Shown here: piece after piece, positions 27,337 through 35,683 of the stretch
Numbering within the stretch: the stretch's first letter is position 1
Layout: each line of letters starts with the position of its first letter
Virus record (IMG/VR): IMGVR_UViG_3300018423_000025
Span: 1-38,448 of that record
DNA from: a virus
Length of the DNA: 38,448 nucleotides
Direction: 5' to 3' (one strand)
Program-made: the position numbers and the translations under genes
Notes under the pieces: generated by a model
Seen by the model: only the letters and a program-made list of their open reading frames with translations
Databases searched by the model: none
What the model was told of the DNA's origin: nothing

Positions 27337-28719
27337 ATGTCAGAAAACACAGACAAGTTAAAAAGTATTAATGCTATTACTACACGGCATTTTTCACCTA
27401 CATTTTGTTTTGCAAAATGGTACCATACAACAATATATTTGCAAACAGGTGAAACACACAGTTGTTATCACCCTGCTCCGCATCAGATTGATGTTGACGA
27501 GCTCCTAACCAATCCTAGTGCGTTACATAATACAAAGCAAAAAAAGCAAGAACGCAGAGAGATGTTAGAAGGCAAACAATGCAATGGTTGTAACTATTGC
27601 TGGAATATTGAAAACATGGGCGACGATTATATTAGTGATCGACATATACGTAGTGGTAGTATTTACAGCGAAGAAAGATTACAAGAAGTAAAGTTTAATC
27701 CTTGGGACTTTAATGTTAATCCTGAATACATTGAGATTTCGTTTGGTAACGAATGCAACTTCCGTTGTGGGTATTGTCACCCGAAAGCCAGCAGTAGATA
27801 TTATAACGAAATACGACAGCACGGTCCGTATGATATGGTTAAAAATCACAGAAATGATATTGATTGGTTTCGTGTATACGAAGAAGATCGCAACCCTTAT
27901 TTACGTGCTTGGTGGAAATGGTGGCCCGAAGTTAGCAAGACACTGAACATTTTGCGTGTTACTGGCGGAGAGCCTACAATACAAAAAAGCACATACAGGT
28001 TGTTTGATGAACTTGAAAAGGATCCAAAGCCGCATCTTGAACTTAATGTAAACAGTAACTTAGGCGGTAAAGAAAAACAACTTGAAAAGTTTACCGATAA
28101 TGTTAATAGTTTATTAAGCCAAAATAAAATCAAAGCATTTAAACTTTTTAGCAGTATTGATACTTGGGGCAATCGTGCAGAGTATATTCGTGACGGATTA
28201 GATATTGAAGTTTTTGAACGTAACCTAGATTACTTTATGCGCAATACAACTGCACCGGTGACATTTATGATTACGTTTAGTCTTTTTAGTGTAACAACAT
28301 TTGAAACACTACTTGAAAAAATGTTAGAATGGCGCCGTAAATACAACGATGTTAACAGTGGTAGATGGCAAAGAATACATTTCGATACACCATATCTAAA
28401 AGAACCTTTGCAATATGATATAAATATTTTGCCCAAAGAACAATACTTACCTTACATGGAAAAGCATTTACAGTTTATCAAAGATAATGTGCAAGAAGGT
28501 AGTAAACATCATTTTAGTGAACTAGAGTATGAAAAGTTTCGCAGGGTAGTTGATTATATGAAAACTACTCAATACACACCTGATAGAGTTAGAGAAGGAC
28601 GTAGAGACTTTTGGAACTTTTTTAAAGAACAAGATCGCAGACGTAATCTTGACTTTGAAGCTACCTTTCCTGAAATGAATGACTTTTTTGAGTTGTGTAA
28701 GGAAGCTAATGGATTTTGA
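27337..28719 (+). CDS. Twitch-type radical SAM protein, variant 1 (460 aa)
   Basis: Radical SAM enzymes cleave S-adenosylmethionine at a 4Fe-4S cluster to start radical chemistry. The cluster motif CxxxCxxC is C140-NFR-C144-GY-C147, and SAM-binding TGGEP is at 209-213. The N-terminal region has a second cysteine set (C24, C43, C82, C85, C88) that fits the auxiliary cluster of twitch-domain radical SAM proteins, placed before rather than after the core. The C-terminal ~170 residues (IHFDTPYLKEPLQYDINILP, then FPEMNDFFEL) close with the FPEM-type end also seen in the next two proteins. It lies one base after the GT-like gene and overlaps the next radical SAM gene. The substrate is not known; peptide, glycan or nucleotide are all open. 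Confidence 0.85.
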   Translation: MSENTDKLKSINAITTRHFSPTFCFAKWYHTTIYLQTGETHSCYHPAPHQIDVDELLTNPSALHNTKQKKQERREMLEGKQCNGCNYCWNIENMGDDYISDRHIRSGSIYSEERLQEVKFNPWDFNVNPEYIEISFGNECNFRCGYCHPKASSRYYNEIRQHGPYDMVKNHRNDIDWFRVYEEDRNPYLRAWWKWWPEVSKTLNILRVTGGEPTIQKSTYRLFDELEKDPKPHLELNVNSNLGGKEKQLEKFTDNVNSLLSQNKIKAFKLFSSIDTWGNRAEYIRDGLDIEVFERNLDYFMRNTTAPVTFMITFSLFSVTTFETLLEKMLEWRRKYNDVNSGRWQRIHFDTPYLKEPLQYDINILPKEQYLPYMEKHLQFIKDNVQEGSKHHFSELEYEKFRRVVDYMKTTQYTPDRVREGRRDFWNFFKEQDRRRNLDFEATFPEMNDFFELCKEANGF

Positions 28720-29938
28720 TAAAGAAAAGTTATTGAACAGTAAAACGTTTTGTATGTTTCCGTGGATACATATGAATGTTACGCCAAAAGGAGATGTATA
28801 TCCTTGTTGTAGCAGTGATTATACAGATCCGTTTGATAATGTAAAAAATAAACCTTTGTCTGAAATATTCAACGATGATTTGATGCGTGAACTGCGTTTG
28901 CGTATGCTCAATGATGAAAAAAGTAGTATTTGTGAATATTGTTACAAACATGAGAAAAGTTCACCTTTTAGTTTTAGAACTTATAGTTTGGAAAACTTTA
29001 GCAAATATTTTGACGAAGTTGTTCCTACTACACAAGAAGACGGAACTGTACCTGAGTTTAAAATGAGATACTTTGATGTCCGTTTCAGTAATATTTGTAA
29101 CTTTAAATGTAGAACATGTGGAGCAGAATTTAGCAGTCAGTGGGCACAAGAAATGAAACAGCACGATCATGTTCCGCCTAACTATAGGATTATAAATCAT
29201 GCAGATTCTAGTGGAAAACTTTTAGAAGAAATCAAGTCACAAGTTTGTCATATGGATATGGCATATTTTGCAGGTGGCGAACCCTTAATCACTGATGAAC
29301 ATTATCAAATATTAGAAGCCATGATCGAAGGTGGTTATAACAAACAAATCACATTACGTTACAACACAAACATGAGTAACTTTAAATATAAGAAATATGA
29401 TGTTCTAGATTTATGGAGCCGATTTAAAAAAGTTGAAATCAGTGCCAGTTTAGATCATTACGGTAAACGTGCTGAATACTTGCGACATGGAACAGACTGG
29501 GGAGTAGTTGAAGAAAATCTAAAAAGTATTAGAAACTTAGATTTTATTGATTATCAGTTTAACACTGTATTGAGCGTATTTAACTATAGAACACTAGCAG
29601 ATTTCTTTACATACCTAATGGAAAAAGATTTATTTAGACATAAAGATAGTATTAGTATATATAGGGCTATTACACCTAGTTATTTTTGTGCCCATGCAAT
29701 GCCAAAAAATCTTAAAGAAATCGGAAATAGCAATAATCAAAAGTTATATAACTTTATGCAAAACGATAACTGGTGGCCTGCTTTACACGTTAAAGATGCA
29801 GTAAGTTTTGCAAACGAGCAAGATACATGGGACGAACAAAAAGAACAGTTTCAACATCATATACAAAGACGTGACGAAATACGCAACGAAGATTTTTGTA
29901 AAACCTTTCCAGAACTTGCGGAGATGATGGATGGATAA
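28709..29938 (+). CDS. Twitch-type radical SAM protein, variant 2 (409 aa)
   Basis: ATG 28709 is preferred over an ATG ten codons earlier because AAGGAA lies just before it and its N-terminus (DFDKEKLLNSKTFC) lines up with the next gene's (DKEHLLKENKAFC). The N-terminal auxiliary cysteines are C15, C33-C34, C75 and C78, within FCMFPWIHMNVTPKGDVYPC and ICEYCYKHE. The radical SAM motif is C130-NFK-C134-RT-C137, followed by GGEP at 189-192. Later motifs shared with the next protein are FKKVEISASLDHYGKRAEY, RHGTDW, and FCKTFPELAEM at the end. It is therefore a recent paralogue of the third radical SAM gene with cysteines at almost identical positions. Overlaps with both neighbours imply coupled translation. 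Confidence 0.87.
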   Translation: MDFDKEKLLNSKTFCMFPWIHMNVTPKGDVYPCCSSDYTDPFDNVKNKPLSEIFNDDLMRELRLRMLNDEKSSICEYCYKHEKSSPFSFRTYSLENFSKYFDEVVPTTQEDGTVPEFKMRYFDVRFSNICNFKCRTCGAEFSSQWAQEMKQHDHVPPNYRIINHADSSGKLLEEIKSQVCHMDMAYFAGGEPLITDEHYQILEAMIEGGYNKQITLRYNTNMSNFKYKKYDVLDLWSRFKKVEISASLDHYGKRAEYLRHGTDWGVVEENLKSIRNLDFIDYQFNTVLSVFNYRTLADFFTYLMEKDLFRHKDSISIYRAITPSYFCAHAMPKNLKEIGNSNNQKLYNFMQNDNWWPALHVKDAVSFANEQDTWDEQKEQFQHHIQRRDEIRNEDFCKTFPELAEMMDG

Positions 29939-31214
29939 AGAACATTTATTAAAAGAAAACAAGGCATTTTGTATATTGCCATGGATTCATATGCATGCCT
30001 GGCCTGACGGAAGAGTTATGCCTTGTTGTATTGCTGACAGTGATCAACCATTTGCAAATCTTAAACAAAGTAGTATCGAAGAAGCCTGGAATAGTGACAG
30101 GTATAAAGAATTACGTCTTGCAATGCTTAATGGAGAACGTTTAGATTGTTGTAGACGTTGCTATGAGTTAGAAGATAGAACATATGTGTGGACATTACGG
30201 AAAAATCACAATCATTGGTATGGAGACAAGCATTTTGATCTTGTAAGACAAACCAACGATGATGGTAGTATTGATGAAATGCGTATGGTATACCTTGATG
30301 TACGCTTTAGCAATATATGTAATATGAAATGTCGTAGTTGTGGACCAGAACTTAGTAGTTTACATGCTAAAGAACATGGCGAGTTATATGGTAAACATGA
30401 AGTTGCAAATATTCTTAATAACGACGGCGAGATTATTATTAATATTGCAAAACAAAATAACTTCTGGGAAGACTTGCAAAAATATTTGCCAGACTGTGAA
30501 GAAGTATATTTTGCTGGAGGTGAAGCACTTATCACCGAAGAACATTACAAAATACTAGACAAGTGGCTTGAAACTAACAAAACAGATGTAGCTTTACGCT
30601 ACACAACTAACTTTAGTAACTTCAAGTACAAACGTAAAAGTATACTTGAGTATTGGAAACAGTTTAGAGATATACATGTTAGTGCAAGTTTGGATTGTAA
30701 TGGTGCAAGAGCAGAATACAGTAGACACGGCACAGATTGGAATGTAATCGAACAGAACCGTTTACAGATGATGGAAGAAGTTCCTCATGTGCATTTTGAG
30801 TTAACTCCTACCATAAGTTTATATAATGTTTGGAACTGGCCCGATTTCCATATGGATTGGGTTGAAAGAGGACTTGTTGATATTGAGAATTGTAGATTAA
30901 ACATGCTTACTGGGCCTGACTTTATGCGTGTTGATTATATACCCGAACATTACAAACAAGAGTTACGTGCAAAATATATCGATTACAAAGCCTGGGCATT
31001 TGATAAAATCAAAGATAGAGCAGTTGCAAAACCTGAAATAATCAAAGATGTAATAGGCAAAATTGATAGTGTAATACAGTTTTTTAATGCAGGCACACTC
31101 AACGAAGATAAACTTAAACAGTTTTTTGAAAACAATCATCGTCTTGATCAATACAGAGGTGAAGATTTTTGGAGTACATTTCCTGAAATGGAGTGGTTAA
31201 GAAGTTATGTCTAA
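29931..31214 (+). CDS. Twitch-type radical SAM protein, variant 3 (427 aa)
   Basis: ATG 29931 overlaps the preceding stop by eight bases, with GGAG seven bases upstream. Auxiliary cysteines are C14, C32-C33, C73-C74 and C77, in FCILPWIHMHAWPDGRVMPC and DCCRRCYELED. The core motif is C130-NMK-C134-RS-C137, and the SAM-binding glycine loop reads GGEA (196-199 region) instead of GGEP. Shared with variant 2 are DVRFSNICN, RYTTNFSNFKYK, HVSASLDCNGARAEYSRHGT and a FPEMEWL end. Conservation of both cysteine sets makes a working two-cluster enzyme likely. Paralogy with variant 2 suggests that the two act on related substrates or as a complex. Confidence 0.86.
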   Translation: MDKEHLLKENKAFCILPWIHMHAWPDGRVMPCCIADSDQPFANLKQSSIEEAWNSDRYKELRLAMLNGERLDCCRRCYELEDRTYVWTLRKNHNHWYGDKHFDLVRQTNDDGSIDEMRMVYLDVRFSNICNMKCRSCGPELSSLHAKEHGELYGKHEVANILNNDGEIIINIAKQNNFWEDLQKYLPDCEEVYFAGGEALITEEHYKILDKWLETNKTDVALRYTTNFSNFKYKRKSILEYWKQFRDIHVSASLDCNGARAEYSRHGTDWNVIEQNRLQMMEEVPHVHFELTPTISLYNVWNWPDFHMDWVERGLVDIENCRLNMLTGPDFMRVDYIPEHYKQELRAKYIDYKAWAFDKIKDRAVAKPEIIKDVIGKIDSVIQFFNAGTLNEDKLKQFFENNHRLDQYRGEDFWSTFPEMEWLRSYV

Positions 31215-32169
31215 GTTACTCAAAATCACTCCAATGGCAGAGCCTTACGCATGTATTACTTGGCAAGTCAACAACTTTTGTAACTTTCAATGTACATATT
31301 GCAATCCTGGTAACTGGGCAGGCGATGTAAGAAACAATGGTAATCTAGATCAGTATATTGAAAATGTAACAAAAATATTTCAAACGTACAAAGATAAAGG
31401 TTACAAATATTTTAAAATATTCTATAGTGGCGGCGAACCTACTCATTGGGAAAATTTTATTCCTCTTACAGAATATTTAAAAGACTGGTTAGGAGATACT
31501 CTAACAGTTAGTGTTAATACAAACTTATCTCGTCCTGTAAAATATTGGGAACAACATCATCATTTATTTGATGATATTATTGCAAGTTTTCATATTGAGT
31601 TCAGTAAAAAAGATAGATATATTGAAAATGCAAAGTTTTTGTGCGACAAAGTAAACTATTTGTGTACAAAAATGCTGATGCACGAAGAACGCTTTTGGGA
31701 GATTGTTGAGTTTGGAAATCGGGTAAGAGAAGAAGTACCAAACTATAACTTAGAATGGACACCTCTGTTTGATGAAATGAGTGTGAATGCAGGACCTTGG
31801 GAGTACAGTGATCCTGAAAAAGTAAAGTTTTTAGAAGAAGCACAGTTTGAAACTGTTGAAAAACTTCCCAAACCTTACAATCCAAACAAAGCTGTAAGCA
31901 TGGCACATTATACTGATACTATTGAACCTATTAACAGTAACAAGATTATTGCTGCTAGACAAAACTTTTTTAAAGGATGGAAATGTTTTGTAGATGATGC
32001 ACTGTTTATTAATCCTAGAGGAGAAATCAGTAGTGCAAGTTGTGGTGTAGGACGAAACCACGGTAATATTTTACAAAAAAACTTGCAATTTACCACAAGA
32101 CCTGTTATATGTAGTAAAGAGCATTGTCATTGCGGAACTGATATTATTATACCAAAAGAACGATTATGA
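31207..32169 (+). CDS. Radical SAM protein with C-terminal cysteine cluster (320 aa)
   Basis: A shorter fourth radical SAM protein with a different layout. The core motif C25-NFQ-C29-TY-C32 lies near the N-terminus and is followed by SGGEP (74-78). The auxiliary cysteines lie at the C-terminus: C260 in WKCFVDDALFINPRGEI, C279 in ASCGVG, and C302, C307, C309 in ICSKEHCHCGTD. This resembles a SPASM/twitch cap placed after the barrel, the usual order in peptide- and sugar-modifying enzymes. The middle has NTNLSRPVKYWEQHHHLFDD and IASFHIEFSK. It overlaps the previous gene by eight bases and the next by four. The substrate is unknown. Confidence 0.85.
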   Translation: MSKLLKITPMAEPYACITWQVNNFCNFQCTYCNPGNWAGDVRNNGNLDQYIENVTKIFQTYKDKGYKYFKIFYSGGEPTHWENFIPLTEYLKDWLGDTLTVSVNTNLSRPVKYWEQHHHLFDDIIASFHIEFSKKDRYIENAKFLCDKVNYLCTKMLMHEERFWEIVEFGNRVREEVPNYNLEWTPLFDEMSVNAGPWEYSDPEKVKFLEEAQFETVEKLPKPYNPNKAVSMAHYTDTIEPINSNKIIAARQNFFKGWKCFVDDALFINPRGEISSASCGVGRNHGNILQKNLQFTTRPVICSKEHCHCGTDIIIPKERL

Positions 32170-32816
32170 ATATAGAAGAATGGCAAATATTTTATAAGTA
32201 TCAAAACAGAGGAATGGTACGTCCTAACATTGTTTATGTTCCTCGCATTAGTCCAAATAAAAGCATATTTTGTATGCAATATCAATATGATCGCAGATAC
32301 TTTTTTGATAGAGCAGGATATACCCAAGCACATATCGATTTCTTTTTTGAAAATGAATGCAAATGGCTAGAGCATGTTCAAAAAGAAAAGTTTGCTCCAG
32401 AGATTATTGATATCGATAAAAAGAAACAACTGATATTTTTCAAATGGTATGATACAAGTTTAAATCATTTAATAGAAAAAGCCAAATGGAAGAATGATTA
32501 CACAAATAAAGTAAATGATGTTCTTGATGCATTAGAAAAACATAATATGATTAAAATGAACTTTTATCCTCATAATGCATATTTAGATGATAATGATAAT
32601 GTACGCATACATGATTTTTATGCATGTGCTAGTTTAAACTCTCCTTATATCCATATGGATAAAATTGAAGTTATTTTAGGTAATATCAACAAGTTTTATT
32701 ATGAAAGACATACAACTGACGGATTAGTAAATCTCAAAGATATGTATATTGAAGTTATTAAAAATAATAGAGGAGAATGGCCAGTTTGTCTAACTACAAA
32801 TTTACAAACTTACTAA
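32166..32816 (+). CDS. Small protein-kinase-fold protein with altered catalytic loop (216 aa)
   Basis: The layout resembles a compact aminoglycoside-phosphotransferase-like kinase: a helix FENECKWLEHV with a possible salt-bridge Glu, APEIIDID, a hinge-like IFFKWYDTSLNHLIE, then the catalytic-loop-like segment M131-N132-F-Y-P-H136-N137 and a metal-loop-like RIHDFY at D150. In active enzymes the loop reads H-x-D-x-H-x-x-N; here Asn replaces the catalytic Asp and the first His is Lys. The N-terminal lobe is very short and no glycine-rich loop is clear. It may be a pseudokinase, a minimal lipopolysaccharide-kinase-like enzyme, or a scaffold. It overlaps the radical SAM gene by four bases and the SGNH gene by about 30-40. 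Confidence 0.5.
   Translation: MNIEEWQIFYKYQNRGMVRPNIVYVPRISPNKSIFCMQYQYDRRYFFDRAGYTQAHIDFFFENECKWLEHVQKEKFAPEIIDIDKKKQLIFFKWYDTSLNHLIEKAKWKNDYTNKVNDVLDALEKHNMIKMNFYPHNAYLDDNDNVRIHDFYACASLNSPYIHMDKIEVILGNINKFYYERHTTDGLVNLKDMYIEVIKNNRGEWPVCLTTNLQTY
32771..32775 (+). promoter_or_regulatory. Ribosome binding site for the SGNH-like gene
   Basis: AGGAG ends one base before ATG 32777, too close for initiation there, but ten bases before TTG 32786 in the same frame. The site therefore favours TTG as the start. Confidence 0.5.
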
Positions 32817-33535
32817 TAAACGGGTGTAGTCATTCTGCAGGTAGTGAAATATTTAGAAGTGGACTAGGAGATCACCCAGAAAACAGGAAAAGATCTTTTG
32901 GAGCAAAGTTTGCTAATAGGCTAGGAGTATCCAAAGTTGATCTAAGTGTACCTGGTGCAAGCAACGATTATATTGCAAGAACAACTTTATTTTATATATT
33001 AGATAATCCTAGACGTGCAAAAAATACACTGTTTCTTATACATTGGACAGGAGAACATAGAACAGAAATGTTTTATGATACACCTGATGACAGTGGAAAT
33101 GATGTATATGATTATGTAGATTATACACCTGATAAGCAATCAGGTCATGTGCATCATGATCATAGTAGTAAGCTATTTCCAAGAAAGTTTAACAATAATC
33201 AAAAAGTTCTACGTAAACATTTATTTTATAATTCTACGCATTGGTATGTGCAAAGATATTTGAATATTATACAAACACAGGCAAATATACAAAATATCGG
33301 AGCTCAGTTTATTTTTGCAAATGCTTTCCAAGCCTGTAAAATAGGAGGCAGATATCAGTTTTATAGAAACAAAGTCGATAGGACTAGATTTAAAAACTTT
33401 GATAAGCCAGAAGAAAGTTTTTGGGAACATTGCAAGAGCCGCGGGTTTGATATTAGCGGACAAAAGTATTGGCACCATAAAGAAGATGCACACCAATACT
33501 GGGCAGATAAACTATTCGATGATTATTTCACCTAG
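32786..33535 (+). CDS. SGNH/GDSL-like hydrolase or acyltransferase, first copy (249 aa)
   Basis: The preferred start is TTG 32786 (see the AGGAG upstream); ATG 32777 would add three residues. Block I is INGCSHSAG with the putative nucleophile Ser15. Block II-like PGASND follows at about 46-51. Block V is DAHQYWADKL near the C-terminus, with the catalytic His in D-A-H. The usual GxND of block III is missing; in its place stands LFLIHWTGEHRTE, a W..R pattern also found in the two other SGNH-like proteins of the window. SGNH enzymes remove or transfer acyl groups on glycans; O-acetylation or deacetylation of a surface sugar is a reasonable inference. It is the last gene of the co-directional operon and overlaps the converging gene by 24 bases. 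Confidence 0.65.
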   Translation: MSNYKFTNLLINGCSHSAGSEIFRSGLGDHPENRKRSFGAKFANRLGVSKVDLSVPGASNDYIARTTLFYILDNPRRAKNTLFLIHWTGEHRTEMFYDTPDDSGNDVYDYVDYTPDKQSGHVHHDHSSKLFPRKFNNNQKVLRKHLFYNSTHWYVQRYLNIIQTQANIQNIGAQFIFANAFQACKIGGRYQFYRNKVDRTRFKNFDKPEESFWEHCKSRGFDISGQKYWHHKEDAHQYWADKLFDDYFT

Positions 33536-34843
33536 TTCCGCATTTATTCTGTTGTAAAAGTCTGGTATCAGTTTTATTTGATTATGATTGTGTACTAGTA
33601 TTTCTTCCATATCCTCATACATAAGCCTCATTTCTTCGATTGTAAATGAATCTATGTATTCAATTGTTTCGCATATCCTTGCAAGTCTATCTTTGTTGCT
33701 TATAATATCATCATAATCTTCTGGCCAATACTTGTCAAATGTTTTAAATCCCATATCTTTAAGCATTTGCAAAACACCTGGTGCCCCGCACAATAAAAAT
33801 GGTCTGTAACTTTTGATAGCATTGAGTGTTTTTTCACTTATGTTAGGCCATGGTTGTGTAACACGACTTTCTTGCACAATAGCACAAAAACTTTCAAAAT
33901 ATGTATCTGTAGGATCGTGCGTAGTTCTTGCGTTGCCGCCTGCGTCTTCTGGTTCTATACTATCATTTGGTCCTTTTTTTGTAGGGTTATTGACAGCAAA
34001 ACTTAGTGGAACTTTTTGTTGCAATATATCATTGCCTAGCAGTAATGTTTTAGATAGTGTTGGATGACGCAGTTCAAACTCTTTCCAAGAAAACCACATT
34101 CTACGTTTCATGTCTTCATTTGTCATTCCAAAATAAAAACTAACATTGTTAGTATCTATCATATTTTTTCCTGCTAAAAACGCAGTGATAAAATGTCTAC
34201 TTGGATCATAACGCCATGCTCCGCTCCAAAACTTTTTTTGTATTTTTTCGGGAAAAAACTCAGGAGGCATTTCTTCTCTATTTTGGATAAAGTTTTTTCT
34301 GTCTCTAAGTTTTACATGACATGTCCACCATTCAACAAAAAGGTCCATAGACAATAGTTTTAGATTTGGATATTTTGGTTGATAATATTCCCAACATTTA
34401 TAATCTGTGCAATATACGTTTACATTTTCAAATCCATGACGCCCTGCCCATTCGTTTAAACTGTCGAGTTCGTATGCTCTAATATCTTTAAGTTCGTCGG
34501 GTGAGTTGTCTATTTTTAATATATGAGGTTGTTTGTATTTTTCAGGATTGTATTTGTAGTGTGTAAGAGGTTCATAAAAATAAAATCCTAAAGTTTTACT
34601 TGCTAATATTTTTCTATGTTGTTCGGTGATAATCAAACTATCTAAATAGTCAATAGTGTGTGTACCGTTGAATACAGCAATAGGATGACTACTGTCAGTT
34701 ATATTTGATTCTCGTATTAAATCAACAAGTTGTTCTATTTTGCTGATATCTTGCATAGATCGTCTTTCGCCATTACTTCCAATAAGTTCGGGCAAAAGAT
34801 TATTTTTTGGTCTAAAATATATTCCCATAAACCAGTTTGACAA
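33512..34843 (-). CDS. Glycosyltransferase-like protein (443 aa), TTG start
   Basis: Encoded on the - strand and starting at TTG 34843 with AAAGGA nine bases upstream; the first ATG is five codons inside. The C-terminal third has SEKTLNAIKSYRPFLLCGAP, then GVLQMLKDMGFKTFDKYWPE and DYDDI, a pattern typical of the nucleotide-sugar binding half of fucosyltransferase-like and related GT-B proteins in marine phages. The N-terminal half has an FYFYEPLTHY segment, DYKCWEYY and FVEWWTC but no known motif. Its 3' end overlaps the + strand SGNH gene by 24 bases. A TATAAATA octamer on the same strand precedes it. It probably adds a sugar in the pathway of regions 2 and 3, or modifies a virion glycan late. 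Donor unknown. Confidence 0.6.
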   Translation of the reverse strand: MSNWFMGIYFRPKNNLLPELIGSNGERRSMQDISKIEQLVDLIRESNITDSSHPIAVFNGTHTIDYLDSLIITEQHRKILASKTLGFYFYEPLTHYKYNPEKYKQPHILKIDNSPDELKDIRAYELDSLNEWAGRHGFENVNVYCTDYKCWEYYQPKYPNLKLLSMDLFVEWWTCHVKLRDRKNFIQNREEMPPEFFPEKIQKKFWSGAWRYDPSRHFITAFLAGKNMIDTNNVSFYFGMTNEDMKRRMWFSWKEFELRHPTLSKTLLLGNDILQQKVPLSFAVNNPTKKGPNDSIEPEDAGGNARTTHDPTDTYFESFCAIVQESRVTQPWPNISEKTLNAIKSYRPFLLCGAPGVLQMLKDMGFKTFDKYWPEDYDDIISNKDRLARICETIEYIDSFTIEEMRLMYEDMEEILVHNHNQIKLIPDFYNRINAELGEIIIE

Positions 34844-34852
34844 GTTTTTGTA

Positions 34853-34858
34853 TCCTTT
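34853..34858 (-). promoter_or_regulatory. Ribosome binding site selecting TTG 34843
   Basis: On the - strand AAAGGA lies nine bases before TTG 34843, whereas the first in-frame ATG would be 24 bases away. This supports the TTG start. Confidence 0.55.
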
Positions 34859-34876
34859 AGCATTAAATATATTAGA

Positions 34877-34884
34877 TATTTATA
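34877..34884 (-). promoter_or_regulatory. T4-type late promoter on the - strand
   Basis: Read on the - strand this is a perfect TATAAATA, 33 bases upstream of the TTG start at 34843, with AAAGGA between. It lies in a 51-base divergent spacer. It suggests that the antisense glycosyltransferase-like gene is late-expressed, unlike the sigma70-type operon it converges on. Confidence 0.6.
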
Positions 34885-34894
34885 GGAACATTTT

Positions 34895-35683
34895 ATGGAA
34901 GTACATGATAACGGTTTGTTGATAAATCCTGAGCGTATAAATCAAACTATGGCATTTATGGGTCCAGAAGAAGAAGAAGCGTTTAAAAAAGAGTGTGAAA
35001 GAAACCCAGAATGGGAATGGGCAAATCTTCCTATCGAATATAAGTTTAATGAATTTGGGCATAGGACAAAATCTTTAAAAGATTTGAGTCCTGGGTTTAT
35101 GATGACATTTGGTTGTAGTTATACCGAAGGTGTTGGATTACGTCACGAAGACACATGGTCTTGGAAAGTAGCCGAAGCAAGATGTACAGATGTATATAAC
35201 GCAGCAGCACAAGGAACAGGTTGCGATGTAGCATGTTATCAAGCATCACAATGGATTAAAAACGGATTTCCTATTCCACACCTAGTTATTGTTCAGTGGC
35301 CTGCACATACAAGAAAAAGTTTTGTTCTAAATAAAGATGATCATTTCGGTTTTAAAGATATGGCCGAAGATAACGGTATTGATGGCAAATGGTATAGACG
35401 AAGATATATTATGGACGAGGGTGAGTGTATCTGGAACAATCGTTTGTGGTTTGATCATTTTAATCTGTTATGGAAAAGTGTTGGTGTTCCTGTGCTTAAC
35501 TTCACATGGGAAATGGATTATCAACCTATACTTAGAAGTCCTTATCAAGTTTGGCCTATTAGATGTAAAAATGGTAGTATGAAAGCAAGAGACCTAATGC
35601 ATGATGGCATCGAGTGGCATCAAGAAACTGCTAATAAAATTTTACCGTTGTTAGATTTACCCGACTTCACGAACAAGATCTAG
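34895..35683 (+). CDS. SGNH/GDSL-like protein, second copy (262 aa)
   Basis: ATG 34895 has AGGA eight bases upstream. A 70-residue N-terminal extension (including GPEEEEAFKKECERNPEWEW and NEFGHRTKSL) precedes block I, MTFGCSYTEGVG, with putative nucleophile Ser75. Block II-like NAAAQGTGCD follows. The block III region reads LVIVQWPAHTRKSF, the W..R pattern of its relatives, again without GxND. A C-terminal RDLMHDGIEWHQETA supplies the D..H of block V. It resembles sugar O-acyl esterases or acyltransferase domains used in polysaccharide loci. The last 27 bases overlap the converging amidinotransferase gene. Function as enzyme or binding protein is open. Confidence 0.6.
   Translation: MEVHDNGLLINPERINQTMAFMGPEEEEAFKKECERNPEWEWANLPIEYKFNEFGHRTKSLKDLSPGFMMTFGCSYTEGVGLRHEDTWSWKVAEARCTDVYNAAAQGTGCDVACYQASQWIKNGFPIPHLVIVQWPAHTRKSFVLNKDDHFGFKDMAEDNGIDGKWYRRRYIMDEGECIWNNRLWFDHFNLLWKSVGVPVLNFTWEMDYQPILRSPYQVWPIRCKNGSMKARDLMHDGIEWHQETANKILPLLDLPDFTNKI

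Noticed and set aside
34837-34842. TTGACA in the divergent spacer as a + strand promoter for the second SGNH-like gene
   Set aside because: No acceptable TATAAT stands 16-18 bases downstream, and the hexamer belongs to the start region of the - strand gene.
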